Source: Acinetobacter radioresistens DSM 6976 = NBRC 102413 = CIP 103788 (GTDB lineage Bacteria > Pseudomonadota > Gammaproteobacteria > Pseudomonadales > Moraxellaceae). From it: a stretch of 64,000 nt of DNA. The stretch lies in the NCBI RefSeq assembly GCF_006757745.1, contig NZ_AP019740.1:2914001-2978000 (forward strand), read 5' to 3'. Below the pieces are notes generated by a model. It worked only from the letters and a program-made list of their open reading frames with translations, made no database searches and was not told the DNA's origin. The position numbers and the translations under genes were made by a program. Positions 27,114-36,546 of this stretch are shown in pieces (within the stretch, counting starts at the first letter, position 1; the number at the start of each line of letters is the position of its first letter).

Positions 27114-28952
27114 ATGTGCGGTATTGTTGGTGGCGTTGCTGAACGTAATATTATTAATATTTTAATTGAAGGCCTAAAACGCCTTGAATACCGGGGTTAT
27201 GACTCAGCCGGTGTTGCCCTGCTGCATAATGGCCAGATTGTACGCGAACGCCGTGTCGGTAAAGTAGCCATGCTGGAAGAAGCAGTTCGTGACAGCCAGA
27301 TTAGCGGTTCGGTCGGTATTGCTCATACGCGCTGGGCCACTCATGGTAAACCGACTGAAGATAATGCTCACCCGCATATCTCTGGTAATGTTGCAGTTGT
27401 TCATAACGGTATTATTGAGAATTACCAGGAACTCAAAGATGACCTGGAAGCTCTCGGCTATGTCTTCACCTCACAGACCGATACCGAAGTAGTGGCGCAT
27501 CTGGTTAATGATGCCCTTAAATCAACCTCAAATCTGCTAGAAGCAGTTAATCAGGTGGTTCCACAGTTAAAAGGTGCCTATGCACTGGGAATTATCCATA
27601 CTGATCATCCGGATGAGTTAATTACAGTACGTGAAGGCTCACCTCTTGTGATTGGAGTAGGTATTGGCGAGAACTTTATTAGCTCTGACCAGCTGGCATT
27701 GCTTCCGATCACCAACCGTTTTATCTATCTGGAAGAAGGTGATATTGCACGCCTCACCCGTAACAGTATTGAAGTTTATGCTCATGGCCAGCGTATTGAC
27801 CGTCCGGTAAAAGAGCTAGACGCTACAGTAAGCAATGCATCTAAAGGTGAATATAAGCACTATATGCTCAAAGAAATTTATGAGCAGCCGGAAGCGATTC
27901 AGCAGACAATATCTCAGGCTCTAAATAGTGACCACCTGCGTGAAGATTTTCTGGAAAGTGCTGAAAATGATTTCAAGAATATCCAGCAGGTACAGATTAT
28001 TGCCTGTGGCACCAGCTATCATGCCGGTATGATTGCCAAATACTGGTTTGAACAGATTATCGGGCTATCCTGCCAAGTCGAAATCGCCAGCGAATTCCGT
28101 TATCGTTCGCCGGTAATTATAGCAAATACCCTATATATCTGTATTTCTCAGTCTGGTGAAACTGCCGACACACTTGCTGCCCTGCGTGATACCAAAAAAC
28201 GGGCTGCCGAGAAAAATATCCCTATTACCACCATGACGATTTGTAATGTTGCAACTTCATCAATGGTACGTGAAACAGATCATTATCTGCTGACTTTGGC
28301 AGGGCCAGAAATTGGTGTCGCCTCAACCAAGGCCTTCACTACCCAGCTGGCGGCATTAATGCTGTTAATATTAAAAGTCGGTCAGGTCAAGCAAAGTATT
28401 AGTGCTCAGCAGATTGCTGAGATTACGGCAGAGTTATGGCACTGTCCAAAAGTAATACTGGATACCTTGCAACATGACAGTGAGATTTTACGTCTCTCTG
28501 AGTTGTTTGTAGAAAAACAGCATTGTCTGTTTTTAGGCCGGGGAATTCATTATCCAATCGCGCTAGAAGGCGCGCTTAAATTGAAAGAAATTTCCTATAT
28601 CCATGCTGAAGGCTACGCAGCGGGAGAATTAAAACACGGCCCACTGGCATTGGTAGATAACGATATGCCAGTAGTTATTCTTGCGCCACAAGATGACATG
28701 CTCGATAAATTAAAATCGAATATGGAAGAAGTACAGGCACGTGGTGGAGAATTATTTGTTTTTGCAGATGAGAACAGTGGTATACAGGAAAAAGAGCGTC
28801 AGCATGTGGTCAGCATTCCTACTGTAACTGCCTGCTTGGCACCTATTGTATATAGTGTTCCAGTGCAGTTATTGTCTTACCATGTTGCAGTGCTACGTGG
28901 TACTGATGTGGACCAGCCGCGTAATTTAGCCAAGTCCGTTACTGTTGAATAA
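27114..28952 (+). CDS. glmS: Glutamine--fructose-6-phosphate aminotransferase
   Basis: A 612-residue enzyme catalysing the first committed step to amino sugars. Cys2 (Met-Cys-Gly-Ile-Val-Gly) is the glutaminase nucleophile of the N-terminal Ntn domain (about 1-240). Two SIS isomerase domains follow (about 285-425 and 460-600), with Ser-Gln-Ser-Gly-Glu-Thr-Ala-Asp-Thr, and the C-terminus ends Asn-Leu-Ala-Lys-Ser-Val-Thr-Val-Glu as expected. I see no glmS ribozyme upstream, consistent with Gram-negative bacteria. Confidence 0.98.
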   Translation: MCGIVGGVAERNIINILIEGLKRLEYRGYDSAGVALLHNGQIVRERRVGKVAMLEEAVRDSQISGSVGIAHTRWATHGKPTEDNAHPHISGNVAVVHNGIIENYQELKDDLEALGYVFTSQTDTEVVAHLVNDALKSTSNLLEAVNQVVPQLKGAYALGIIHTDHPDELITVREGSPLVIGVGIGENFISSDQLALLPITNRFIYLEEGDIARLTRNSIEVYAHGQRIDRPVKELDATVSNASKGEYKHYMLKEIYEQPEAIQQTISQALNSDHLREDFLESAENDFKNIQQVQIIACGTSYHAGMIAKYWFEQIIGLSCQVEIASEFRYRSPVIIANTLYICISQSGETADTLAALRDTKKRAAEKNIPITTMTICNVATSSMVRETDHYLLTLAGPEIGVASTKAFTTQLAALMLLILKVGQVKQSISAQQIAEITAELWHCPKVILDTLQHDSEILRLSELFVEKQHCLFLGRGIHYPIALEGALKLKEISYIHAEGYAAGELKHGPLALVDNDMPVVILAPQDDMLDKLKSNMEEVQARGGELFVFADENSGIQEKERQHVVSIPTVTACLAPIVYSVPVQLLSYHVAVLRGTDVDQPRNLAKSVTVE

Positions 28953-28968
28953 TTTAATATCTGATAAT

Positions 28969-28997
28969 AAAAAAGAGAGTTTATCACTCTCTTTTTT
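28969..28997. terminator. Bidirectional terminator after glmS
   Basis: A perfect 12-bp stem of AAAAAAGAGAGT and ACTCTCTTTTTT has a 5-nt loop. It serves glmS and the converging EamA gene. Confidence 0.93.
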
Positions 28998-29027
28998 ATT
29001 ATTTAAAAGAAATGATCATCTTCATAA

Positions 29028-29936
29028 TTAAGATTGTTTTACATTGTTTATAGAATTAGTAGACGATGGATATACCGAAAATTTTTTAGCTCCTGCTACG
29101 CAAATGACAACCATGAGTGAAATCCCCCACATTATCGGGCTTACGGTTTCATTCAATAACCAAGCAGACAAGCCTAAACCTAAAAACGGTTGTAGCAGTT
29201 GTAATTGTCCTACTGCCAGTACCCCACCTTGTGCCAAGCCTTGATACCAGAAAATAAAACCGAGAAACATACTAAAGAAAGCGACATATAACAGCGCCAG
29301 TAGCTCAGAAATAGTAATCTGGCTAAAACTTTGTGGTAGATAGACATAACTCAGCATGAGCATAAGCGGTAAAGAAATTACCAAAGCCCAAGAAATTACT
29401 TGCCACCCGCCAAGCTGTCTCGACAGTTTTCCTCCTTCAGCATAACCCAGTCCACAAACCGTAATGGCAGCTAGCATCCAAAGGTTTCCAGACATGCTAT
29501 TTTCACCCTGTACTTTAAGCAGCATAAAACTCATGACACCACTGCTCCCCAGAAGTGCAAATAGCCAAAATAAAGGCTGGGGCCACTGTTCACCACGTAT
29601 TACCCCAAAAATAGCTGTAGATAGGGGCAGCAGAGCAATAAAGACAATTGAATATGATGCACTAATGTATTGCAACGCAAGTGCAGTACATAAAGGGAAG
29701 CCTATAACAACGCCTAAAGATACAATTACCAGAGAGCTCACATAAGTACGTTTAGGCCATTTCTCTTTCAATATTTTTAAGACCAATAAGGCCAGCAATC
29801 CGGCAATTGCTGCACGGGCAACAGTTAAAAACTCTGGGGTAAAACCTGCTACAGCGACTCGGGTTGCAGGCAGGGAGCCTGAAAAAATAATTACGCCAAT
29901 CAGCCCATTTAACCAGCCTCTAGATGACTTATAAAT
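29028..29936 (-). CDS. EamA/DMT-family transporter with non-canonical start (possible ATT)
   Basis: A drug/metabolite transporter with about ten hydrophobic segments in two EamA repeats. The first usable TTG (29798) would cut off the first helix. The same frame stays open upstream to a TAG at 29942-29940 and encodes a convincing EamA N-terminus (Gly-Ser-Leu-Pro-Ala-Thr-Arg-Val-Ala-Val-Ala-Gly-Phe, then Phe-Leu-Thr-Val-Ala-Arg-Ala). No ATG, GTG or TTG occurs in that 138-bp extension. ATT at 29936-29934 lies 6 nt after AGGAAGA (29949-29943) and is the best start, giving 302 residues. Alternatively the start codon has been lost. It is divergent from a MocR regulator. Substrate unknown. Confidence 0.75.
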   Translation of the reverse strand: MYKSSRGWLNGLIGVIIFSGSLPATRVAVAGFTPEFLTVARAAIAGLLALLVLKILKEKWPKRTYVSSLVIVSLGVVIGFPLCTALALQYISASYSIVFIALLPLSTAIFGVIRGEQWPQPLFWLFALLGSSGVMSFMLLKVQGENSMSGNLWMLAAITVCGLGYAEGGKLSRQLGGWQVISWALVISLPLMLMLSYVYLPQSFSQITISELLALLYVAFFSMFLGFIFWYQGLAQGGVLAVGQLQLLQPFLGLGLSAWLLNETVSPIMWGISLMVVICVAGAKKFSVYPSSTNSINNVKQS

Positions 29937-30048
29937 ACTCTATCTTCCTATAACGGTTGATGTGTTATAAGACATCTTATAGTTGTACTAACAGATACAG
30001 CCCCATACAATTTAAACATACTGTATTGCTCTAGAAATTGGCACTGTT

Positions 30049-31461
30049 ATGGAAAATAATGTAAAGAAAACAAAAATAGAAATAGTCATGCAAAGTGTGC
30101 GTGAAAAAGTGGCAAACCGCCATCTGGTCTCAGGGGCACGCTTACCTTCAGTACGGGCAATGGCCCAGGAATTTAATTTTTCGGTCTCTACCGTTGTAGA
30201 GGCTTATGAACGGCTGGTCACGGAAGAACTTATAGAAGCACGTGCCGGAGCGGGCTATTTTGTTTGCTCGTCGGTCAGGGCTTATCCTTTAAATACGGTT
30301 GAACCTTGTTTGACCCGGGAAATAGATCCGCTCTGGATCTCACGGCAATCTCTTGAAGCAAAGCCAGATTCTCTTAAACCAGGATGTGGCTGGATGCCGG
30401 CAAACTGGATACCAGAAGCTGCTTTACGAAAAGCACTGAGAAAAACCTCACGAACTGAACCTGATGGTCTGGTCAGCTATTCTACACCTGCCGGTTATGC
30501 ACCCTTACGCCATCTGATTGCCAGACGTATGGAGATGACAGGGGTATACAGTCTACCTGAGCAGATAATTTTATCTGATAGCGGTACACAGTCAATCGAC
30601 CTGATCTGTCGGCTCTTTTTAAATCCAGGTGATGTTGTCCTGATTGATGACCCTTGCTATTTTAATTTTCACGCGTTACTCAAGGTGCATAAAGTCGAAA
30701 CCATAGCAGTTCCTTTTACAGCTCAGGGTCCAGATATAGCAGCATTTCAAGCTGCACTGGCTAAACGGCCGCGACTTTATATTACTAATGCCGGTATACA
30801 TAACCCGACTGGGGCCAGCCTCTCGATTTCTACTGCATACCAGATACTCAAACTGGCCGAGGCAGCTCAACTGATTATTATAGAAGATGATATCTTTGCT
30901 GATCTTGAATTAATTCCGGCACCTCGTTATGCAGCATTAAATGGCTTTCATCAGGTAATACAGATTGGCAGTTTTTCTAAAACCTTGTCAGCATCTATTC
31001 GCTGCGGTTATATTGCTGCCAAACCAGAATGGGTTGAACGCCTGATCGATCTTAAGATCGCTACCTGTTTTAACAGCAATCATTTAAATACTGAAATTAT
31101 TTATCATGCCTTGACAGATTCAGCCTACCGCAAGCATCTAGACTGGCTGCGCCTACATCTGGCAGAGGCTATGAGTAAAACTGCAGGAAACTTAAAAAAA
31201 CTGGATATTCACCCTTGGTTGTTACCTAAAGCAGGTATGTTTCTCTGGTGCCAGTTACCTGCGGGCTATCAAGCAGATAAAATTTCTAAAGATTCGCTCA
31301 AACATGGCGTAATTCTCGCACCAGGTGGAGCATTCAGCTCATCACCAACCGCTAACCAGTTCCTAAGATTTAATGTGGCACAGTCCAATCATAAGAAAAT
31401 CTACCAGATCCTGGAGAAAGTCTTAAACAAACAATCCAGAGCTGGCAGCACCGACATTTAA
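30049..31461 (+). CDS. MocR-type regulator (GntR HTH fused to aminotransferase fold)
   Basis: A 470-residue chimera. The N-terminal GntR winged helix (about 8-75) includes Leu-Pro-Ser-Val-Arg-Ala-Met-Ala and Ser-Val-Ser-Thr-Val-Val-Glu-Ala-Tyr-Glu-Arg-Leu. The C-terminal fold-type I PLP domain (about 110-460) has Asn-Pro-Thr-Gly-Ala and the PLP Lys in Gly-Ser-Phe-Ser-Lys-Thr-Leu. Such proteins sense PLP or amino-compound adducts. It is divergent from the EamA transporter, which is its likely target. Confidence 0.92.
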   Translation: MENNVKKTKIEIVMQSVREKVANRHLVSGARLPSVRAMAQEFNFSVSTVVEAYERLVTEELIEARAGAGYFVCSSVRAYPLNTVEPCLTREIDPLWISRQSLEAKPDSLKPGCGWMPANWIPEAALRKALRKTSRTEPDGLVSYSTPAGYAPLRHLIARRMEMTGVYSLPEQIILSDSGTQSIDLICRLFLNPGDVVLIDDPCYFNFHALLKVHKVETIAVPFTAQGPDIAAFQAALAKRPRLYITNAGIHNPTGASLSISTAYQILKLAEAAQLIIIEDDIFADLELIPAPRYAALNGFHQVIQIGSFSKTLSASIRCGYIAAKPEWVERLIDLKIATCFNSNHLNTEIIYHALTDSAYRKHLDWLRLHLAEAMSKTAGNLKKLDIHPWLLPKAGMFLWCQLPAGYQADKISKDSLKHGVILAPGGAFSSSPTANQFLRFNVAQSNHKKIYQILEKVLNKQSRAGSTDI

Positions 31462-31863
31462 CTGCAGGATTATTCCTGATTAGTATAGATGTCTAGTATA
31501 TCCATCCTATAAGCCGATTAGAAAAGTTAGTCTCTGGGTGATCAGTTATATTTGTACCACTGACAGCTTCAATACTCATGAATTTTCAAGATTATGCGTA
31601 ACGTCTATTTTCCAATATTATCGCTCGCTACATGGTATGGCCGGGTGAAGACTATAAGTTGTACCTGTTTTATCTGGTGGTTTAAAGCCAGGTAAATTTT
31701 ATATTATACCGGCTAAAGGGCATGTAGTGCTTAAACCGGTCTGGTCACCAATCTATCTTATATTGAGCTTAATATTGCGCACTCTTATTGAACACTACCA
31801 CTCTAGCTCTTTAAATGATCATCTCTGAGAAAAGCTGGGTTCACAGTTTAGATACAACCAGAT
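31462..31863. other. Intergenic region with possible remnant of a decayed gene
   Basis: 402 bp without an intact gene. Between about 31605 and 31829 two plus-strand open pieces in different frames read like protein: one contains Met-Val-Trp-Pro-Gly-Glu-Asp-Tyr-Lys-Leu, the next contains Gly-Gly-Leu-Lys-Pro-Gly-Lys-Phe-Tyr-Ile-Ile-Pro. A single frameshift would join them. I do not recognise a family, so this remains tentative. No terminator is obvious. Confidence 0.3.
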
Positions 31864-32826
31864 TTATTCCTCATGCCGCTGTGGGGCTACTTCCTGCCGA
31901 GTTCGGCTGGCCCAGTAAGTTGCCAATGCCGGGCCGGAAATATTATGCCAGAGGCTAAAGATAGCACTTGGTACTGCTGTAACTGGTGAAGCAGCAAAAT
32001 GTACGGCGGCAAGTGCAACACCCAGTCCTGAATTCTGCATGCCAACCTCGATTGCCACCGCTTTACTGTCTGCATAAGGTAACTTAAACAGGCAACTGGC
32101 CCAGAATCCCAACAAATATCCCAAGGTATTATGCAGCATGACTACTCCTAGAATCATTAACCCGGATTCCAGTATAGAAGCCTTGCTGCCACCAATGATC
32201 GCAGCCACAATGGCCACAATAGCAACCACTGAAACCAGAGGCATGACCTGAATATACTGTTCTACCTTTTGCTTAAGTAAGCTACGGACAATAAGCCCTA
32301 GCAGTATTGGAAATAGCACCACCTGCAAAATAGAAACCAGCATAGAAGCAGCATTAATTTCAATCCACTGGCTGGCCAATACATAAAAAATTGCTGGTGT
32401 AAAAATAGGTGCTAATAAGGTAGATACCGAGGTACAGGCTACTGATAGCGCCGTATTGCCCTTGGCCATATAAGTAATTACATTAGAAGCTGTACCTCCC
32501 GGGCAACATCCGACTAGAATGACACCAATGGCAATTTCAGGCGGTAACTGGAATAATTTACATAAAATAAACGCCAGGCCCGGCATGACTACGAACTGGG
32601 CAGCTACTCCAATGATTACTGCTCTTGGGCTTTGTAATACGCTTTTAAAATCATTTGGTGTCATGGTCATGCCCATGCCAAACATAATAATACCCAGCAT
32701 CCAGGTAATATAGGCCTTGAGCCAGACAAAAGCCTCAGGCACTAATAACGCAATCCCTGCAAACAGGACAACCCATAATGCAAAAGTTTTCTGAATAAAC
32801 TGGGTCAAGCGTAACAAGGCAGCCAT
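31864..32826 (-). CDS. Bile acid:sodium symporter (BASS) family transporter
   Basis: A roughly 320-residue membrane protein with nine to ten hydrophobic segments. Motifs include Gly-Met-Gly-Met-Thr-Met near residue 50, the [10 protein letters not shown] segment and [10 protein letters not shown], both diagnostic for the family. Bacterial relatives move organic anions such as pantoate or 2-oxo acids with sodium. Start: ATG 32826 with GGATG upstream is preferred over ATG 32835 and TTG 32859. It lies 118 bp downstream of pncA on the same strand. Confidence 0.9.
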   Translation of the reverse strand: MAALLRLTQFIQKTFALWVVLFAGIALLVPEAFVWLKAYITWMLGIIMFGMGMTMTPNDFKSVLQSPRAVIIGVAAQFVVMPGLAFILCKLFQLPPEIAIGVILVGCCPGGTASNVITYMAKGNTALSVACTSVSTLLAPIFTPAIFYVLASQWIEINAASMLVSILQVVLFPILLGLIVRSLLKQKVEQYIQVMPLVSVVAIVAIVAAIIGGSKASILESGLMILGVVMLHNTLGYLLGFWASCLFKLPYADSKAVAIEVGMQNSGLGVALAAVHFAASPVTAVPSAIFSLWHNISGPALATYWASRTRQEVAPQRHEE

Positions 32827-32944
32827 AAAATTCATCCATGTATTGACAGAGAAAATCAAACTTTAAAGTTTTACTATAAAAATATTCTTTTTCTGTTGAG
32901 GTAAGCGGGTTTAAACACCCATTCTGCCATATTCTTTGAGCACA

Positions 32945-33589
32945 TCACTCATCTTGAACTGTGACTTTAAATAAATCATCTGATTGGATACGCTGTACGC
33001 CCCTATCCAGCATCTGCTGCCAAGCTTGTTCAAGTGAACCCTCAAGATCAATTGCCTTGGTGGCATCTTCAATTACAAAAGTATTAAAACCGAATTGACG
33101 TACATCCATTGCTGTCCAGGCCACACAGAAGTCTGTAGCAATCCCTGCAATATATACTGTATCAATTCGGCGTTCTTTTAAATAACCTGCCAGACCGGTT
33201 ACAGTTTCCTGGTCTGCTTCCAGAAAAGCTGAGTAGCTGTCAATGTCAGGATGAAATCCTTTTCGGATTACTAGCTGTGCAGCTGGAACATTAAGCAAGG
33301 GATGTAATTCAGCATCGTCAGTGCCTTGAACACAATGTGCCGGCCACAGTACTTGTGTCCCGTAAGCTAGCTCAATACTGTCATAAGGCTTTTTATTTAT
33401 ATGGTTTTTTGCAAATGAAACATGATTTTCCGGATGCCAGTCCTGAGTCAGAATAATATTTTTAAACTTTTGAGCCAGCCGGTTAATTAGCGGAATAATC
33501 TGGTCCGCCCCATTGACTGCCAGATTGCCACCGGGACAAAAACCATTTTGCACATCGACAATAATCAAAGCACTGTTTTGCGGAAGCAT
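32945..33589 (-). CDS. pncA: Nicotinamidase
   Basis: A 214-residue cysteine hydrolase that converts nicotinamide to nicotinate, feeding the PncB reaction (pncB is at 13782). The catalytic Asp is in Ile-Val-Asp-Val-Gln-Asn-Gly-Phe, the Lys in Arg-Lys-Gly-Phe, and the nucleophile Cys in Gly-Ile-Ala-Thr-Asp-Phe-Cys-Val. The metal-binding Asp/His residues follow in Gln-Asp-Trp-His-Pro. It sits between an MFS and a BASS transporter on the same strand. Confidence 0.96.
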   Translation of the reverse strand: MLPQNSALIIVDVQNGFCPGGNLAVNGADQIIPLINRLAQKFKNIILTQDWHPENHVSFAKNHINKKPYDSIELAYGTQVLWPAHCVQGTDDAELHPLLNVPAAQLVIRKGFHPDIDSYSAFLEADQETVTGLAGYLKERRIDTVYIAGIATDFCVAWTAMDVRQFGFNTFVIEDATKAIDLEGSLEQAWQQMLDRGVQRIQSDDLFKVTVQDE

Positions 33590-33692
33590 GCGGTAGCTCC
33601 TCTAAGCTGTATCTAAAAATCAAAATAGTGTAGCGTGGTTTCAGTACAGTTTAACCAGACAAATTAAATTTCTGTGGTTTTCTCGTCACACC

Positions 33693-33722
33693 AATAAAAA
33701 AGCCCGACAGATGCAGGCTTTT
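33693..33722 (-). terminator. Terminator after the MFS transporter gene
   Basis: AAAAGCC (33698-33704) pairs with GGCTTTT (33716-33722). On the minus strand the hairpin is followed by TTTTTATTGG. It separates the MFS gene from pncA. Confidence 0.72.
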
Positions 33723-33734
33723 AAGTGATCAGAT

Positions 33735-34937
33735 TCAGGTCTGTGCAGGCAAGCGACGTACTAACAACAACATGAGTATTGCTGAAATAATAATACAGGG
33801 AATAGCTGCAGAAATGACTCCAACAGCACCAAAACCGGCAGATAGCAACTGACCTGCAATTGCTGGCCCAAGCATAGCTCCAACCCGTCCTACAGCAGAT
33901 GCCATACCTACTCCACTAGCCCGGATATTAGTCGGATAAACAATACTGCCAAACGCATACAGTACCCCTTGGCAACCAATGACAAAAGCACCAGTTAAAG
34001 CAGCTGCCCAGTACATCTGCTGCAAGGAACCCGCTGCACTTAAACTAAACAGCCCGGCAGCAATACCGCCATACATGAGGAGTATGACATAGGCCTTTTT
34101 CCAGCGATCTGTCAAAATACCCAGAATAATTGTACCAACGGTAGCTGCGACCATGAAGAAGAACTGTGCAGTGCTGCCTTCTTTACGCGAGAAACCGAGT
34201 TCCATAAACAGGGACGGTAACCAGCTTAACATGATATACACCACCATCAGGGTCAAAAAATAACTGCCCCATACCAGCAAAGTCCGTAATAAATTTTCTT
34301 GGTTGAACAGTGGTTTAAATGAACTTGGTGTTTCGATTCGGGGTTGTAATTGTCGGGATTGCAAAAATTCATGTGATTCTGGCAAAAATTTAACCATGAT
34401 CGGAATAACAATAATCGGTAGCAATCCACCCAGGTAGAAAATATTTTTCCAGTCAGCCCCAAACTCCAGACTGGCGATATAGGATAGTGCGGCAGCGCCG
34501 ACCGGCATACCGCAGTACATTAAACCTACAGCACGGCCACGCTGGGCAGGGCTCACGGCTTCTGAAGCCAGAGTAATCAGATTCGGCATAGCCGCGCCTA
34601 GCCCTGCACCTGCCAGCAACCGTACCACTAGCAGGCTATAGAAACTGTTGACCCATACCGTGCACAAAGTAAATACCGCAAAGGTTGCAACTGACCAGAT
34701 CAGAACTTTTTTACGGCCAATCCGGTCTGCATAACGTCCCCCGATTAATGCGCCCGGTAACAGCCCCAGAATACCAGCACTAAAAAATATGCCTAACTGT
34801 GAGCTATCTAGCCCAAAATGTTCACGGATACCGGCAGCTGCAATTCCCGCAGCCTGAATATCTAGCCCTTCAATGACAGCAATTAAAAAACAGATAACCA
34901 CCGTAATAATGGAATGCTTTTTATTTGATCCACCCAT
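33735..34937 (-). CDS. MFS transporter, aromatic acid:H+ symporter type (MhpT-like)
   Basis: A 400-residue major facilitator with 12 predicted helices. The start resembles E. coli MhpT closely: Glu-Gly-Leu-Asp-Ile-Gln-Ala-Ala-Gly-Ile-Ala-Ala, Ser-Ala-Gly-Ile-Leu-Gly-Leu-Leu-Pro-Gly-Ala, and the MFS signature Gly-Gly-Arg-Tyr-Ala-Asp-Arg-Ile-Gly-Arg-Lys. MhpT and relatives import aromatic acids. No aromatic catabolic genes are adjacent; the closest neighbour is pncA, so a pyridine carboxylate such as nicotinate is conceivable but unproven. Confidence 0.88.
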   Translation of the reverse strand: MGGSNKKHSIITVVICFLIAVIEGLDIQAAGIAAAGIREHFGLDSSQLGIFFSAGILGLLPGALIGGRYADRIGRKKVLIWSVATFAVFTLCTVWVNSFYSLLVVRLLAGAGLGAAMPNLITLASEAVSPAQRGRAVGLMYCGMPVGAAALSYIASLEFGADWKNIFYLGGLLPIIVIPIMVKFLPESHEFLQSRQLQPRIETPSSFKPLFNQENLLRTLLVWGSYFLTLMVVYIMLSWLPSLFMELGFSRKEGSTAQFFFMVAATVGTIILGILTDRWKKAYVILLMYGGIAAGLFSLSAAGSLQQMYWAAALTGAFVIGCQGVLYAFGSIVYPTNIRASGVGMASAVGRVGAMLGPAIAGQLLSAGFGAVGVISAAIPCIIISAILMLLLVRRLPAQT

Positions 34938-35636
34938 CTAGCGTATCCTTAAAGTAGAGGTGATGACTTAGCCTCACATCATCCAGAAGGCCAACATTTA
35001 ATATAACTATCCATAAGTTCTAGAAATTTCTGTTTTTTTATTAATTACTGGACTTTTCTTCTAATATAAAAATACTGAGATAGTGATAAAAACAATAACT
35101 GGGAAATAATACTGACTAAAAAACTCAACAATAGAGCTGTAAATACTATATTTTTTAGCCTAACTTCTACTAATTTTCTGATAGCTAAAACTAATAACTT
35201 ATTATTTTTTGAGTAATTTTAGCACATCAGGTTTTAAAATTTTTTTATTATATTCCTCTATAAGCTCATCACAATTAGCTCTTAATCAGGTGAATTTTAT
35301 TTTTATGGCTCTTCAGACTATTAATTTTAATATTTGATGATTTACCTGGTCATTTCACTGTCCTGAACTACAGGTTTTTTAAATTAAAATAACTTGGTTC
35401 AATTCATTATCAGACTGGAAATTAAAATTTTTTGGTCGCCTGAATATGTTTCATCAAAGTTTTTCACCGCTTTGGCGAAAGTATATTGTTCTTCACCAGA
35501 TGTTCAGTCATAATTTGCATAAGCATTATGCAATGGGCTACGCCTGTTCATATTTTGCTTACACTCAAAATACTGCAACCATCCAGACACTTAATTCTTA
35601 AACTATCCGGATGGACAACAAGGATATTTTTTTAAA
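34938..35636. other. Long A+T-rich intergenic region before dapA
   Basis: About 700 bp with no gene of convincing quality. It is visibly richer in A+T than neighbouring genes. Near its right end lies the perfect 8-3-8 inverted repeat TTGCATAA-GCA-TTATGCAA (35515-35533). A 51-codon open frame (ATG 35446 to TAA 35601) spans that repeat but lacks a clear ribosome site. The region holds the promoters for dapA and for the MFS gene. Confidence 0.5.
35515..35533. repeat. Inverted repeat about 100 bp upstream of dapA
   Basis: TTGCATAA (35515-35522) and TTATGCAA (35526-35533) are perfect complements with a 3-nt spacer. The symmetry suits a dimeric DNA-binding protein, and it lies at an activator-like distance from dapA. 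No known consensus is claimed. Confidence 0.5.
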
Positions 35637-36533
35637 ATGACTCAGCAAGCACAGACCATTCAAGGCTCAATTGTCGCCATTGTCACCCCAATGTTTGAAG
35701 ATGGTAGCGTAGATTGGAAGGGTCTTGAGAAGCTGGTTGAGTGGCACATAGAACAAGGCACTAACAGCATTGTTGCTGTTGGCACAACAGGTGAAGCATC
35801 GACTTTAAGTATGGCTGAACATACACAGGTGATCAAAGAAATCATTCGTGTGGCCAACAAACGTATTCCTATTATTGCCGGCACTGGTGCGAACTCAACA
35901 CGCGAAGCCATCGAACTGACTAAAGAAGCCAAGGAACTGGGTGCAGATGCTGCCCTGCTGGTGACTCCTTATTATAATAAACCGACACAAGAAGGTCTTT
36001 ATCAACATTATAAAGCGATTGCTGAAGCTGTCGATTTACCACAGATTTTGTATAATGTACCAGGTCGTACTGGTGTAGACATGCAGAATGAAACTGTAAT
36101 CCGTCTGGCTGATCTTCCACAGATTGTTGGTATTAAAGATGCTACCGGCGATATTATGCGGGGCTGCAAACTGATCGAAGGGCTGAAAAACAAGATTTCA
36201 GTATATTCGGGTGATGATGCTACAGCATGCGAGCTGATTCATGGCGGGGCTCAGGGGAATATTTCTGTAACTGCCAATATTGCACCTAAGATCATGAGCG
36301 AAATCTGTGCAGCTGCAATCAAGGGAGATAAGACTTTAGCTCTTGAACTTAACAATAAAGTATCAAATTTACATAACATTCTATTTTGTGAATCGAATCC
36401 AATTCCTGTGAAATGGGCTCTTCATGAAATGGGTCTGATTGGCACTGGTATTCGCTTGCCGCTGACCCCACTTGCAGAACAGTATCGCACCCCACTGCGT
36501 GATGCCCTCAAAGCAGCGGGTATACTTGAATAA
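35637..36533 (+). CDS. dapA: 4-hydroxy-tetrahydrodipicolinate synthase
   Basis: A 298-residue enzyme condensing pyruvate with aspartate semialdehyde, the first step to diaminopimelate and lysine. The Schiff-base Lys is in Gly-Ile-Lys-Asp-Ala-Thr-Gly-Asp, and the catalytic Tyr is in Leu-Tyr-Asn-Val-Pro-Gly-Arg-Thr. Thr-Gly-Glu-Ala near residue 48 is also conserved. It starts a dapA-bamC-purC order also found in E. coli. dapB is at 56116. Confidence 0.97.
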   Translation: MTQQAQTIQGSIVAIVTPMFEDGSVDWKGLEKLVEWHIEQGTNSIVAVGTTGEASTLSMAEHTQVIKEIIRVANKRIPIIAGTGANSTREAIELTKEAKELGADAALLVTPYYNKPTQEGLYQHYKAIAEAVDLPQILYNVPGRTGVDMQNETVIRLADLPQIVGIKDATGDIMRGCKLIEGLKNKISVYSGDDATACELIHGGAQGNISVTANIAPKIMSEICAAAIKGDKTLALELNNKVSNLHNILFCESNPIPVKWALHEMGLIGTGIRLPLTPLAEQYRTPLRDALKAAGILE

Positions 36534-36546
36534 GAGCACAAAGATT

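Noticed and set aside
36472-36546. N-terminal extension of the BamC-like protein into dapA
   Set aside because: The frame is open, but the lipoprotein signal peptide starts at ATG 36547, and an extension would bury it inside the protein.
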